Assembly: GCF_038396785.1 (NCBI RefSeq)
Contig: NZ_CP151087.1
Span: 2,604,001-2,668,000, forward strand
Direction: 5' to 3'
DNA length: 64,000 bases
DNA from: Sphingobacterium thalpophilum
GTDB lineage: Bacteria > Bacteroidota > Bacteroidia > Sphingobacteriales > Sphingobacteriaceae
In this document: positions 1 through 9,374 of the stretch, piece after piece
Position numbering within the stretch: position 1 is the first letter of the stretch
Layout of the letters: every line of letters starts with the position of its first letter
Position numbers and translations under genes: made by a program
The notes under the pieces: generated by a model
What the model saw: the letters and a program-made list of their open reading frames with translations, nothing else
What the model was told of the DNA's origin: nothing
Database searches by the model: none

Positions 1-2141
1 TCTATGCCGGCAGGAAAATAGTTTACAATTACGGCAGTTATCCGCTTTTTGGGGAGAAGACGGTGCTTATCAAAAACGCTGCATTAATTGATTCTTCTGC
101 TGCGCGGATTTTTCAGATAGAAAATGCGACTGGGCCGCTCTACAAAAACAAGGACCAAAAGGAAGCGACCATGGTCAAAAGTCCTATTGCCGAACAACTA
201 TTCAAAAAAGAAGATCTAAATTTTGACAGTCCCCAGTCGATTCCAACTCAAAGCCTTGCTCTAGGTGTACGGGAGACGATTTATGGCACTATAAAAAAGC
301 AGGGGCTGTCCATAATTGATTACGATCTCCTTGTCATTCGTGAACCACAGGATCTCTTCGCCGATAATAATCCTTTTTTGTATCAAACTTTTATTCAGGT
401 TCGTCCTGGTACGGATATCACGAAGTTGACCGAACGCATCAATGCACTTTACCAGAAAGAAATTGCACCAAAAGATAAAATACGTTCATCCAGTTATGCC
501 AAGGGAAAAATCTTTCTAGATCCACTTGCCAACCTTCACCTTCGGCCAAAAACAGGCAGTAACACGGCTTATATCATTACGTGGATTATTGGTATTCTTT
601 CGGTCTTGATTCTTTTACTTGCTTCAGCCAATTTTGCCAACATGATTATGGCACAGGCGGATCAACGACTTAAAGAGCTTGCTCTAAAAAAAATATTGGG
701 AAGCTCCCGTTGGGCTATCGTCAGGCAATTGGTACTGGAAGTATTTATCCTGACTTTCAGTGCTGCAATCCTAAGTTTCGTCACTTTGGCCCTCACAGGA
801 AATATCCTCCAAAAATGGTTCAATGATGATCTTAAGGGGTATATTTTGAGTTCAGAGACAATCGTACAACTCACTATCGCAGTACTATTGACAACAATTA
901 TATCGGCAATATACCCAGCCATCGTACTCTCGGGCTTCAAATCCGTTAATCTCCTAAAAGGTGGACTGACATCAATACTCAAAAAAGGGACTTTCCGAAA
1001 TGCACTACTGACGTTCCAGATCAGTATGGCCATCCTGTTTATCTCGGGCATGCTGGTTATTAGATCACAGCTAAATTATATGCAGCAGGCGGATAAAGGA
1101 TTTGAGCCTGCACAGGTTGTTAATTTCAAAGGAATAGGCATGTATTATGATTCCAAAATTGATGGTTCCTATCAACAACTAAAACGTCGGTTAGAAAATG
1201 ATCCAAGTATTGCCTCTGTTGCATCAGCGACAAATATTCCAGGGGAAGGCGAACAACCTCCCAAAATGGATTTTTCCTATGCTCAAAAAAACGTTTCGTT
1301 TGCACATGTCGGTATTGATCCTGGATACTTCAAGACGCTAAATATCTCCAGTATACAAGGAAACACCACTGTTTCAATAGATCAACTGCTTCACGATTCC
1401 TTGGCCAACTATGCTATTATCAACGAATCTGCAGCCAAAAATTTAGGACTTGAAAACCCGATAGGTGCTAAAATCAAAGGCTGTGATGTCACCTTTGAAA
1501 TTGTTGGCCTAGTCAAAGACAGTAAAGCTTATGGCTTTGAAAATGTAGTTCAGCCGAGCCTATATTCATTTAAAAACGAATGTGGTACTATGCGCTTTCA
1601 GACAACCCTCATGGTCAAAACAAAACCGGGAATGGTTGATCAGGCCATCAATACAGTCAAAGCAGAATGGGAGAAAAATCCATCCGCAAAAGATCTGCCT
1701 CTTGATTATTCTTTTATGGATGAGCAATATGCTTTACAGCACAAAAAACAGCACGAATTGCAGACTGCTTTTAATAGTTTCACCAGCCTTTCGGTTATCA
1801 TCGCGGCCTTAGGGCTATTTAGTATGGCGGCGTATCAGGCGGCATTACGAAAAAAGGAAATGAGCATCCGCAAAGTACTGGGGGCCTCGGTACAATTGCT
1901 CTTTATTCAATTGAACAAACCATTTTTCAAGCTCTTTTTAGTCGGGATCGGCATAGCCCTTCCAATAGCCTATCTACTCATGAATAAATGGCTTTCCAAT
2001 TTCGCCTATCATATTCAGCTGTCCTGGTGGTCGTTTTTGATCCCAATATTTTGCATATTTATCCTCATATTGGTTTCCATCAGCTTCCAATCTATAAAAG
2101 TCGCAAAAACAAATCCAATAGATAGCCTGTGCGATGAATAA
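1..2141 (+). CDS. ABC transporter permease, FtsX/MacB family (5' truncated by window edge)
   Basis: The reading frame is open to the left edge (codons in phase from base 3), so the gene starts outside the window; the GTG at 63 is an internal codon, not the start. Numbered from there, membrane segments lie near residues 168-190, 220-245 and 265-290 (the end of the first FtsX half), then about 312-335, a periplasmic MacB-like region of about 230 residues, and three more segments near 573, 625 and 655. This is the two-half, eight-helix permease architecture common in Bacteroidota. Proteins of this family move lipoproteins, peptides or signals across the envelope using a separate ATPase, which fits the ATPase gene 103 bp downstream on the same strand. 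The substrate cannot be told from sequence. Confidence 0.88.
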   Translation, partial: YAGRKIVYNYGSYPLFGEKTVLIKNAALIDSSAARIFQIENATGPLYKNKDQKEATMVKSPIAEQLFKKEDLNFDSPQSIPTQSLALGVRETIYGTIKKQGLSIIDYDLLVIREPQDLFADNNPFLYQTFIQVRPGTDITKLTERINALYQKEIAPKDKIRSSSYAKGKIFLDPLANLHLRPKTGSNTAYIITWIIGILSVLILLLASANFANMIMAQADQRLKELALKKILGSSRWAIVRQLVLEVFILTFSAAILSFVTLALTGNILQKWFNDDLKGYILSSETIVQLTIAVLLTTIISAIYPAIVLSGFKSVNLLKGGLTSILKKGTFRNALLTFQISMAILFISGMLVIRSQLNYMQQADKGFEPAQVVNFKGIGMYYDSKIDGSYQQLKRRLENDPSIASVASATNIPGEGEQPPKMDFSYAQKNVSFAHVGIDPGYFKTLNISSIQGNTTVSIDQLLHDSLANYAIINESAAKNLGLENPIGAKIKGCDVTFEIVGLVKDSKAYGFENVVQPSLYSFKNECGTMRFQTTLMVKTKPGMVDQAINTVKAEWEKNPSAKDLPLDYSFMDEQYALQHKKQHELQTAFNSFTSLSVIIAALGLFSMAAYQAALRKKEMSIRKVLGASVQLLFIQLNKPFFKLFLVGIGIALPIAYLLMNKWLSNFAYHIQLSWWSFLIPIFCIFILILVSISFQSIKVAKTNPIDSLCDE

Positions 2142-2244
2142 AAGATAATTTGAGCGGTAAAGGGCCCTATTCCCCAGTCGAACAGTAATTATGATGACTA
2201 ATAAAAATATAAAACAAGAATATCTAAGATCTCAATACTAAAAA

Positions 2245-2904
2245 ATGATACAATTAAAAAATTTATTCAAGTGGTATAACGTAGGTGGTACACGCTCATT
2301 CGTCCTTAAAGATGTAAGTCTCGATATTGCTGAAGGTGATTTTATCTCCATCATGGGGCCATCAGGGTCTGGAAAATCAACTTTATTAAATATTATCGGT
2401 ATGCTTGATGAACCTGATGAGGGTGAATATATCTTTATGGGCGAGAATGTATTGGAAATGAAAGCAAAGAAAAGAACGCAGCTATATCAATCCCACATAG
2501 GCTATGTATTTCAAGCTTATCATCTCCTGGATGAATTGACCGTGTATGAAAATATCGAAACACCCTTGATCTATAAAGACATTTCAAGCAAAGAAAGAAA
2601 AGCTATTGTTGCCGATATGCTTGATCGCTTTGGCATTGTCGGGAAGAAGGATCTCTTCCCGGCCCAGCTATCCGGTGGTCAGCAACAGATTGTCGGTATA
2701 GCGCGTGCATTGGCGGGATCACCGAAGTTATTGCTGGCCGATGAGCCTACGGGTAACTTAAATTCCAAACAAGGCGAAGAAATCATGGATTTATTCAAAC
2801 AGCTCAACGATGATGGCGTTACAATTATACAAGTAACCCATTCTGAAAAGAATGCCGAATATGGTAAAAGAGTTGTCAATATGCTGGATGGTCAGCTCAA
2901 ATAA
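2245..2904 (+). CDS. ABC transporter ATP-binding protein (LolD/MacB type)
   Basis: A 219-residue ATPase with Walker [10 protein letters not shown] (residues 38-46), Q-loop around residue 90, signature LSGGQQQ (142-148), Walker B LLLADEP (about 162-168) and a switch histidine in THS near the C-terminus. Length and the short signature region match the LolD/MacB/FtsE class that powers FtsX-type permeases, so it is the probable partner of the upstream permease. One oddity: the position after the signature is usually QQQRVAIARA and here reads QQQIVGIARA, so the conserved arginine is replaced by isoleucine. A clear terminator follows, closing the transcription unit. Confidence 0.9.
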   Translation: MIQLKNLFKWYNVGGTRSFVLKDVSLDIAEGDFISIMGPSGSGKSTLLNIIGMLDEPDEGEYIFMGENVLEMKAKKRTQLYQSHIGYVFQAYHLLDELTVYENIETPLIYKDISSKERKAIVADMLDRFGIVGKKDLFPAQLSGGQQQIVGIARALAGSPKLLLADEPTGNLNSKQGEEIMDLFKQLNDDGVTIIQVTHSEKNAEYGKRVVNMLDGQLK

Positions 2905-2927
2905 TTGTATGCCAATTTAACCTGGAT

Positions 2928-2967
2928 AATCCCTACGCAGTACATCAATGACGGTAGGGATTTTTTT
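2928..2967 (+). terminator. Rho-independent terminator after the ABC ATPase
   Basis: A 9-bp perfect stem (2928-2936 with 2954-2962) is followed by a run of T. It sits directly after the ATPase stop and covers a possible ATG at 2948, which argues against that ATG as the start of the next gene. Confidence 0.8.
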
Positions 2968-3001
2968 AGCTCATATCTCGAATCAATTAGTTAACTTCGT
3001 T

Positions 3002-3853
3002 ATGATGAATGAGAGAGAGTTGAAATCGCTAATATCCCTGTTGGACGACACCGACCAACAGATTATTCAGGAAGTGGAGCACCAGTTAAAAAGCCAAGGT
3101 CCTGAGATTGTACCCTATTTGGAAAAATTTTGGGAGTCCAGCTTCGATCCCAGAGTACAGGGGCGGTTAGAGAATATCATTCATGAAATTCAATTTGATC
3201 AGACCAAAAACGAGTTACAGATCTGGAACCTAAGTAACTCATTTAATCTACTGGAAGGATTAATTATCCTCAATAATTATCAATATCCTTCTTATGAGGA
3301 TCATAAGATTGTTTTAGCGATAGAAGACCTCAAAACTGAGGTATGGCGCGGTTTGCATTACGACATGAGCCCGCTGGAAAAAGTGAACCTGATGAATCAT
3401 GTTCTTTTTGGCTCCTTCGGCCTAACAGGAAATACAAAGGATTATCATCATCCACAGAATTCCTATATTGGTCAAGTACTCGATACCAAACAGGGGAATC
3501 CCTTAACCCTATCCTGCATTTACAGTATCATTGCACAAAAATTGGACATTCCGATCTACGGTATTAATTTACCAAAGCATTTTGTATTGGCGTATATGGA
3601 TTCGGATGAAGAAGGGAATGAAAATGTGCTGTTTTACATCAATGCCTTTAATCGTGGGCAGGTTATGCAAAAAAGCGATGTAAATTCATTTTTGAAGCAA
3701 CTGAACCTCAATCCGGATAGAGAATTCACCTATCCCTGCGATAATGTGACCATCCTTAAACGAGCTTTGCGAAACTTGATGTCTGCCTACGAGGAACATG
3801 AAAGTTCAAACAAGCAACAGGAAATCAAAGCGCTTTTCCAGTTGCTTGCTTAA
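3002..3853 (+). CDS. SirB1-like transglutaminase-fold protein
   Basis: The C-terminal half contains the SirB1/transglutaminase-like signature: GNPLTLSCIYSIIAQKL followed by INLPKHFVLAY, with the Cys and His expected in that fold. The N-terminal part is helical and acidic. Relatives are found next to many core genes in Bacteroidota; their biochemical role is poorly known and transglutaminase activity has not been generally shown. The frame extends upstream to an ATG at 2948, but that codon lies in the loop of the preceding terminator, so I start at the ATG pair at 3002/3005, giving about 283 residues. The gene runs convergently into the next lipoprotein gene with only 8 bp between stops and no hairpin there. 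Confidence 0.8.
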   Translation: MMNERELKSLISLLDDTDQQIIQEVEHQLKSQGPEIVPYLEKFWESSFDPRVQGRLENIIHEIQFDQTKNELQIWNLSNSFNLLEGLIILNNYQYPSYEDHKIVLAIEDLKTEVWRGLHYDMSPLEKVNLMNHVLFGSFGLTGNTKDYHHPQNSYIGQVLDTKQGNPLTLSCIYSIIAQKLDIPIYGINLPKHFVLAYMDSDEEGNENVLFYINAFNRGQVMQKSDVNSFLKQLNLNPDREFTYPCDNVTILKRALRNLMSAYEEHESSNKQQEIKALFQLLA

Positions 3854-3861
3854 ACTGCACG

Positions 3862-5031
3862 TTAGAAAATATTAGCTTCGCGAGCATCTAAAAAGATATA
3901 ATTAGGTGTTAAAGAGCCATAGGTTTTCGCCGCAATATCGGGTTTTACATTGCCTTCACTTAAGCCAACCAATGGAAAACGCGAAATTGTACGATTCGTT
4001 AGATCAGAAACATAAAAGAATTTCCCTTGTTCTGTACGGTCATCAATCGCTACACCCCAAGGTTTTACTAAGCCTGTATTAGCCCCACCGACAACATAGT
4101 CCGGCTCCACGTTCGTTTTATCCGTGGCGCCGCTAAATAAGGTTTTTGGATCTTTGAAAAATAGCACTTCACTACCGGAAGTTACCGCCAACAAACCCTT
4201 TTTGGGTGCATAGGACACCGAGCCTAATCCCGTTTTACCATTGATATATACTTTCATCACTGGCGTAAATCTAGTGGAAGCTACAATGGTATCGCGAGGA
4301 CGGTCGATGAGTTCTTGTTTGAGTTGAGAATATACAGCAAAACCACTTCTATTTTCTGTTCCTTCATTATTAAAACCAATCAGCACCAATTTCTCATTAC
4401 TATCACTTGTATTGCTATTCAATAAAGTCAGTGAACTCGGAACCAGGTTCCCAAGGTTAATCTGTTTGTCAATGATTGGTGCTCCACCTTTTGATCCCAC
4501 TTTTCCACTTGGTGTACTTATCGCATATAACATGGAATTACCTACTCCGCGATTTGTAACCGCCAGAAGAAATGGTGTTGTTACAGATCCAGATGTACCA
4601 TTTTGTTGGGCATACGTATAATAGGCCAATCCCCTAACATTCGTAAAACCGCGGTATCCAATAGCACCTGCATTACCGGGAATTCCATAGATCTCATTGG
4701 CAAATGGAATCACCTGAAGAAAGGTATCCTGTGCCGTAACACTCGCCTGAAAGATAGCCCGGGCAGCAGCATCAAAAAGAATTGGTCCGCCCCCTTTTGC
4801 CGGAGAAAGATATTGATAGATATTATCTAAATTGGTCGTATCAGCCGGATCGATAATCATCATGTTTTTAAGCGCAGAATTGTTCTGGTCGTAATCCGAG
4901 AAAGAAACATATAATCTAGAGATCAAAGTAGCCCCCGTTCGTACAGGCTCATCATCCAGTTTCTTGCAAGAAGTAAAACCTATTACACTGGCAACGAATA
5001 GGATAATACAGGATTGAAACGAAAATTTCAT
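3862..5031 (-). CDS. Predicted lipoprotein, beta-propeller-like, unknown function
   Basis: The 389-residue product starts with a signal sequence and lipobox (VIGFTSCKK, Cys near residue 22), so it should be an envelope lipoprotein. The rest is beta-rich; the C-terminal segment GVAIDDRTEQGKFFYVSDL resembles one blade of an NHL-like beta-propeller, but I cannot count clear repeats. It stands alone between a convergent gene and the divergent queH, suggesting its own promoter in the 5032-5209 gap. No function is assigned. Confidence 0.7.
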   Translation of the reverse strand: MKFSFQSCIILFVASVIGFTSCKKLDDEPVRTGATLISRLYVSFSDYDQNNSALKNMMIIDPADTTNLDNIYQYLSPAKGGGPILFDAAARAIFQASVTAQDTFLQVIPFANEIYGIPGNAGAIGYRGFTNVRGLAYYTYAQQNGTSGSVTTPFLLAVTNRGVGNSMLYAISTPSGKVGSKGGAPIIDKQINLGNLVPSSLTLLNSNTSDSNEKLVLIGFNNEGTENRSGFAVYSQLKQELIDRPRDTIVASTRFTPVMKVYINGKTGLGSVSYAPKKGLLAVTSGSEVLFFKDPKTLFSGATDKTNVEPDYVVGGANTGLVKPWGVAIDDRTEQGKFFYVSDLTNRTISRFPLVGLSEGNVKPDIAAKTYGSLTPNYIFLDAREANIF

Positions 5032-5209
5032 ATATTTTTTATTAAAAATAGCGTATTGCGTTAAACATACAAATCTACTAATATATGCAGAATATCAATG
5101 AATTTATATGATTCTTTTAGGGGCAAACCCGTATAAGTAAAACGGAAATATTTGTCAATCCGCTACTTTTTGATTAAAATTGCCTTTGTTTTTGTTAGCA
5201 CATACGATT

Positions 5210-5860
5210 ATGGAAAATAAGGAATTTGTAAGGGAGACGTTGACATTACCGGGAGAGGGCAAAAAATTACTTTTACACTCCTGCTGTGCTCCTTGTTCTG
5301 GAGAAGTGATGGAAGCACTCATTGCTTCGGATATCGATTTTACAATCTATTTTTACAATCCCAATATTCATCCCCGCAAAGAATATGATTTACGCAAAGA
5401 CGAGAACATCCGATTTGCGGAAAAACATAATATCCCTTTTATTGATGCGGACTACGATGTTGATCATTGGTTCGATTTGGCCAAAGGGATGGAGCAAGAG
5501 CCTGAAAGAGGCATTCGTTGCACAATGTGTTTTGATATGCGTTTTGAAAAAACGGCTGAGTATGCAGCTGCGAATGGCTTTGATGTGATTTCAAGTTCGC
5601 TGGGTATCTCCCGTTGGAAAAACATGGAGCAGATCAATGACTGTGGTTTACGTGCGGCCTCCCGCCATGAAGGGATGGAGTATTGGACTTTCAACTGGCG
5701 TAAGAAAGGTGGTTCTGCCCGTATGCTTGAAGTCTCCAAAAAGGAGAAGTTCTATATGCAGGAATATTGCGGCTGTGCTTATTCGCTACGTGACACTAAC
5801 AAATGGCGTATGGCAAATGGGCGCGAAAAGATAGAGTTAGGCAAAAATTATTATGAATAA
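5210..5860 (+). CDS. queH: Epoxyqueuosine reductase QueH
   Basis: QueH (former DUF208) reduces epoxyqueuosine to queuosine in the tRNA wobble base, as a non-orthologous replacement of QueG. The protein carries the family's cysteine pairs: [14 protein letters not shown] near residue 24, [10 protein letters not shown] in the middle, and YCGCAYS near the C-terminus, ligands for the iron-sulfur cluster and second metal site. Length (216 residues) is typical. An in-frame TTG at 5180 lengthens the frame, but the ATG at 5210 is the more natural start. It is a single-gene unit between a divergent lipoprotein gene and the DUF177 operon. Confidence 0.93.
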   Translation: MENKEFVRETLTLPGEGKKLLLHSCCAPCSGEVMEALIASDIDFTIYFYNPNIHPRKEYDLRKDENIRFAEKHNIPFIDADYDVDHWFDLAKGMEQEPERGIRCTMCFDMRFEKTAEYAAANGFDVISSSLGISRWKNMEQINDCGLRAASRHEGMEYWTFNWRKKGGSARMLEVSKKEKFYMQEYCGCAYSLRDTNKWRMANGREKIELGKNYYE

Positions 5861-5911
5861 GCCCTGTTACTGGTGTATATAACGCTTTGCTTCGGAATAT
5901 TTAAAAAAATA

Positions 5912-5943
5912 TTTCTATCCTAATGATTTTATACATACCTTTG
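5912..5943 (+). promoter_or_regulatory. Bacteroidota-type promoter of the DUF177-rpmF-plsX-fabH genes
   Basis: TTTC (5912-5915), a 20-bp spacer and a perfect -7 box TACCTTTG (5936-5943) match the Bacteroidota consensus TTTG-N19-21-TAnnTTTG. The GTG start follows 20 bp later. Confidence 0.6.
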
Positions 5944-5962
5944 CAGGCTCAAATGCAAGATT

Positions 5963-6499
5963 GTGAAACATCTAAAACAATACAGAATTCCCTTTTCGGG
6001 GCTCAACGCTGGAAAGCACAATTTTGAGTTTGACATTAATAAAAAGTTCTTTGACTGCTACGAACATTCGATTGTAAAAGATGGCAATCTGAAAGCAGAA
6101 GTTGAATTGCAAAAACAAGAAAATCTATTGATTTTGCATTTTGATATCCAAGGCGAAATTCAATTGACTTGTGATACCTGCTTAAAAGAGTTTATGTCGC
6201 CGATTTCAATTCAAGAACGAATATTAGTCAAATTCACGGATGAAGATTGGACAGATAATACCGAAGAGGTGTTGATCTTATCCAAAAGCGACCATGAGTT
6301 GGATATAGCTGAGTTAATATACGAATACATTAATTTAGCTGTTCCCTATATCGTCAAATGTGAAGAGCAGGGACAAGGCATACAATGTGATCCTGAGATG
6401 CTCGCGTTATTTACAAGCGAGCCTGATTCAGAGGAACAAAAAGAAGAAGAAATTATCGACCCACGTTGGGAAGCATTGAGAAATATTAAAAATAACTAA
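5963..6499 (+). CDS. DUF177 (YceD-like) protein
   Basis: A 178-residue protein of the YceD/DUF177 family, encoded immediately upstream of rpmF as in most bacteria. In other organisms YceD has been linked to 23S rRNA accumulation, which agrees with this fixed neighbourhood; that role here is inferred from family and context. Visible features are a C-x2-C pair ([10 protein letters not shown], about residue 75), another Cys pair around [11 protein letters not shown] and a very acidic C-terminus. The start is GTG at 5963, 20 bp after a good -7 box; the nearby ATG at 5953 is out of frame. rpmF follows after 14 bp. Confidence 0.88.
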   Translation: MKHLKQYRIPFSGLNAGKHNFEFDINKKFFDCYEHSIVKDGNLKAEVELQKQENLLILHFDIQGEIQLTCDTCLKEFMSPISIQERILVKFTDEDWTDNTEEVLILSKSDHELDIAELIYEYINLAVPYIVKCEEQGQGIQCDPEMLALFTSEPDSEEQKEEEIIDPRWEALRNIKNN

Positions 6500-6513
6500 A
6501 ACAAGAATACGAG

Positions 6514-6705
6514 ATGGCACATCCAAAACGTAAAACTTCTAAATCAAGAAGAGACAAAAGAAGAACACATTATAAAGCTGAAGCTCCAAGCTTGACAGTA
6601 TGTAAAGAAACTGGCGCAGTTCATTTACCTCACCGTGCATATACTGTAGACGGAAACTTGTACTACAACGGTAAATTGATCATTGAAAATACAGCTGTTG
6701 TCTAA
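6514..6705 (+). CDS. rpmF: 50S ribosomal protein L32
   Basis: A 63-residue basic protein beginning [17 protein letters not shown], the characteristic L32 N-terminus, a component of the large ribosomal subunit. The zinc-finger cysteines of some L32 proteins are reduced to a single Cys in [15 protein letters not shown], as in C-minus forms. It lies 14 bp after the DUF177 gene and before plsX, the widespread yceD-rpmF-plsX-fabH order. A hairpin between rpmF and plsX suggests that part of the transcription stops here, giving more ribosomal-protein message than lipid-enzyme message. Confidence 0.97.
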   Translation: MAHPKRKTSKSRRDKRRTHYKAEAPSLTVCKETGAVHLPHRAYTVDGNLYYNGKLIIENTAVV

Positions 6706-6725
6706 GGTAAACCTTTCATAACACC

Positions 6726-6782
6726 AAAACATCCCAGACAAGCACTATTTTAGAAATTTGCTTTACTTTGGGATGTTTTTTG
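6726..6782 (+). terminator. Terminator or attenuating hairpin between rpmF and plsX
   Basis: An 11-bp stem (6726-6736 with 6769-6779), containing a shorter inner stem (AAGCA/TGCTT), ends in a T-run. Since plsX-fabH have no obvious promoter of their own in the short gap, partial read-through is likely. Confidence 0.65.
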
Positions 6783-6811
6783 CGTATTATTGATTTACTA
6801 AATAATAACGG

Positions 6812-7750
6812 ATGAAGATTGGTTTAGATATTTTAGGAGGAGATTATGCTCCTAAAGCAACGATAACAGGTGCTATCGAAGCACAAAAGCAGCTTACTGG
6901 AGACCAAAAAATAGTCCTTTTTGGTAAAACTGAAGAGACTAAACAATTAATCAATCAAGCCGGAGGAAATTCATCTGACTTTGAATATGTGGAGGCTCCA
7001 GAAGTCATTGCAATGGGTGAACATCCAACCAAAGCAATAACTCAAAAACCCAACTCAAGTATTGCGAAGGGATTTGAATATTTAAAAAACAAAGAAATTG
7101 ACTCATTCGCTTCTGCTGGTAATACTGGCGCCATGCTTGTGGGCTCAATGTTTAGCGTTAAAGCTATCCCAGGCGTATTACGCCCTGCAATAGCATCCAT
7201 TGTTCCCAAATTAAAATCAGGCTTCGGAATCTTATTGGACGTCGGCGCTAATGCGGACTGTAAACCAGAGATGTTGAACCAATTTGCAATCTTGGGAAGT
7301 GTCTTTGCCGAACATGTGTTTAATGTATCCAACCCTAAAGTGGGATTATTGAATATCGGAGAAGAAGAAGAAAAAGGAAACATCCTAACAACCTCTACCT
7401 ACCCCCTACTTAAAGCCAACGACAAGATTAACTTTATCGGAAATGCAGAAGGCCGTGACCTGTTCAGTGACCATGCCGACGTTTACGTCTGTGATGGATT
7501 TACAGGCAACGTCGTCTTGAAACTCGCAGAATCATTTTATGTAGTGACGTTGAAAAAAGGTTTTAAAGATGATTTCTTCGACCGATTCAACTACGAGCAG
7601 TACGGCGGAAGCCCCATCTTGGGAGTTAATGCTCCTGTCATTATTGGCCATGGTATTTCGACACCTGAGGCCATTAAAAATATGGTTTTATTTTCAAGAG
7701 ATATGATCGAGTCTAAGTTCATTGACAGCATCAGATCTATTTTCAATTAG
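6812..7750 (+). CDS. plsX: Phosphate acyltransferase PlsX
   Basis: PlsX converts acyl-ACP and phosphate into acyl-phosphate, the acyl donor of PlsY in phospholipid synthesis, at the inner face of the membrane. The N-terminus MKIGLDILGGDYAPKATITG and motifs such as SAGNTGAML, LLDVGANADCKPE and CDGFTGNVVLK are characteristic, and 312 residues is the usual length. It is followed by fabH after 7 bp, so acyl-phosphate formation and fatty-acid initiation are co-transcribed. Confidence 0.97.
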   Translation: MKIGLDILGGDYAPKATITGAIEAQKQLTGDQKIVLFGKTEETKQLINQAGGNSSDFEYVEAPEVIAMGEHPTKAITQKPNSSIAKGFEYLKNKEIDSFASAGNTGAMLVGSMFSVKAIPGVLRPAIASIVPKLKSGFGILLDVGANADCKPEMLNQFAILGSVFAEHVFNVSNPKVGLLNIGEEEEKGNILTTSTYPLLKANDKINFIGNAEGRDLFSDHADVYVCDGFTGNVVLKLAESFYVVTLKKGFKDDFFDRFNYEQYGGSPILGVNAPVIIGHGISTPEAIKNMVLFSRDMIESKFIDSIRSIFN

Positions 7751-7757
7751 AATATTT

Positions 7758-8747
7758 ATGTCAAAGATTCACGCCGCAATCACGGCTGTAAATGGTTACG
7801 TTCCGGATTATATCCTTACTAACAAAGAATTGGAAACAATGGTCGACACCAACGACGAATGGATTGTTTCCAGAACGGGAATCAAAGAGCGTCGCATCTT
7901 AAAAGGTGAAGGGCTTGCTACTTCAGATCTTGCTGTACCTGCGGTTCAAGGTTTATTGAAAAAAAGAGGTATAGCTGCTACAGATATTGACCTTATTATC
8001 TTTTGTACAAGCACACCAGATATGCTGTTCCCTGCGACTGCAAATATTCTGGCCGATAAAATCGGAGCTACAAATGCATGGGGATTTGATCTTCAGGCCG
8101 CTTGTTCAGGTTTCTTATTCGGTCTGAATACGGGAACACAATTTATCACTGCTGGTACACATAAAAAAGTCCTTGTTATCGGCGCAGATAAAATGTCTTC
8201 GGTGATCAATTATCAAGACCGTAATACCTGTATCCTATTTGGTGATGGTTGTGGTTGTGTATTGTTGGAGCCAAATGAAGAAGGAATGGGTATACAAGAT
8301 GCTATTTTAAAAACCGATGGTTCCGGAGGACAGTTTTTGAATATCAAAGGTGGGGGTTCACTAAATCCGGCGTCGCATGCAACTGTAGATGCAGGATTAC
8401 ATTATGCTTACCAAGAAGGTCGTACGGTGTTTAAATTTGCAGTAACCAATATGGCTGATGTAGCGCATGAGGTTATGGTCAAAAACAACTTAAAATCAGA
8501 AGATATTGCTTGGTTGGTACCGCATCAGGCCAACAAACGTATTATCGATGCAACTGCAGAACGTGTGGGTCTTCCGGAAGAAAAAGTGATGGTGAACATT
8601 CAAAAATATGGGAACACGACCAGTGGTACTATTCCTTTATGCCTATGGGAATGGGAATCTCAATTGAAAAAAGGAGATAATCTTATCCTTGCAGCTTTTG
8701 GCGGTGGTTTCACTTGGGGATCCATCTATTTAAAATGGGCGTATTAA
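7758..8747 (+). CDS. fabH: 3-oxoacyl-ACP synthase III (FabH)
   Basis: FabH condenses acetyl-CoA with malonyl-ACP to start type II fatty-acid synthesis. The Cys-His-Asn triad is visible: DLQAACSGFLFG (Cys near residue 115), VPHQANKRIID (His) and YGNTTSGTIPL (Asn). The frame can be extended upstream into plsX, but the ATG at 7758 gives the standard 329 residues and leaves only 7 bp after the plsX stop. The adjoining accB and accC supply malonyl-CoA for the same pathway. Confidence 0.96.
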   Translation: MSKIHAAITAVNGYVPDYILTNKELETMVDTNDEWIVSRTGIKERRILKGEGLATSDLAVPAVQGLLKKRGIAATDIDLIIFCTSTPDMLFPATANILADKIGATNAWGFDLQAACSGFLFGLNTGTQFITAGTHKKVLVIGADKMSSVINYQDRNTCILFGDGCGCVLLEPNEEGMGIQDAILKTDGSGGQFLNIKGGGSLNPASHATVDAGLHYAYQEGRTVFKFAVTNMADVAHEVMVKNNLKSEDIAWLVPHQANKRIIDATAERVGLPEEKVMVNIQKYGNTTSGTIPLCLWEWESQLKKGDNLILAAFGGGFTWGSIYLKWAY

Positions 8748-8780
8748 TTGTCCATTTTATGGTATAATTTATTACTTTTG
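8748..8780 (+). promoter_or_regulatory. Promoter of accB
   Basis: A perfect -7 box TACTTTTG (8773-8780) follows a TTG (8748-8750) after 22 bp, slightly longer than the usual 19-21 bp. The accB ATG lies 42 bp downstream. Confidence 0.55.
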
Positions 8781-8821
8781 ACAGTTAGAATTTTTTAGAA
8801 ACAAACAAAACCTAGAATACT

Positions 8822-9301
8822 ATGGGTATGGATATCAAACAAATTCAAGACTTGATTAAATTCGTTTCAAAATCAGGTGTGAATGAAGTCTCAATTGAAG
8901 AGCAAGATTTTAAAATTACAATAAAGACAAATCAAGAACCTACGTACGTAACAGCTACTGTTCCTGCTGTTGCTCCAATTGCTGCTCCTCAAGTTGCACA
9001 AGCGGCGGCGCCAGCTCCGGTAGCTAGCCCTGCAGCACCTGCTGCAAGTGCTGAAGCAAACTTGATTACAGTCAAATCACCTATGATCGGTACATTTTAC
9101 CGTTCGGCAGGACCTGGTAAACCATCTTTCGTTAATGTTGGTGATGATATCAATACCGGTTCTGTATTATGCATCATTGAAGCAATGAAATTATTCAACG
9201 AAATTGAATCTGAAGTTTCAGGCAAAATCGTTAAGATTTTGGTAGAAGACGCTCAACCTGTTGAGTTCGACCAACCATTATTCTTAGTTGAGCCTAAGTA
9301 A
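8822..9301 (+). CDS. accB: Biotin carboxyl carrier protein of acetyl-CoA carboxylase
   Basis: AccB carries the biotin that moves CO2 between the carboxylase and transferase parts of acetyl-CoA carboxylase, the first committed step of fatty-acid synthesis. The C-terminal biotinyl domain has the EAMKL motif with the acceptor lysine at about residue 123. It is preceded by a flexible Ala/Pro-rich linker (about residues 48-80), and the N-terminal helix begins MDIKQIQDLIKF. An alternative ATG two codons downstream (8828) is equally possible. accC follows after a hairpin. Confidence 0.96.
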   Translation: MGMDIKQIQDLIKFVSKSGVNEVSIEEQDFKITIKTNQEPTYVTATVPAVAPIAAPQVAQAAAPAPVASPAAPAASAEANLITVKSPMIGTFYRSAGPGKPSFVNVGDDINTGSVLCIIEAMKLFNEIESEVSGKIVKILVEDAQPVEFDQPLFLVEPK

Positions 9302-9324
9302 TTTACAATTACGTAAATGAATAC

Positions 9325-9352
9325 ATGTAGCCTCCAAAGGGCTACATTTTTT
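9325..9352 (+). terminator. Terminator/attenuator between accB and accC
   Basis: An 8-bp stem (9325-9332 with 9340-9347) and a T6 run lie in the 73-bp gap, suggesting that accB is expressed above accC, as the carrier is usually needed in excess. Confidence 0.7.
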
Positions 9353-9374
9353 GCAAACTTCATAATTCAAGACA

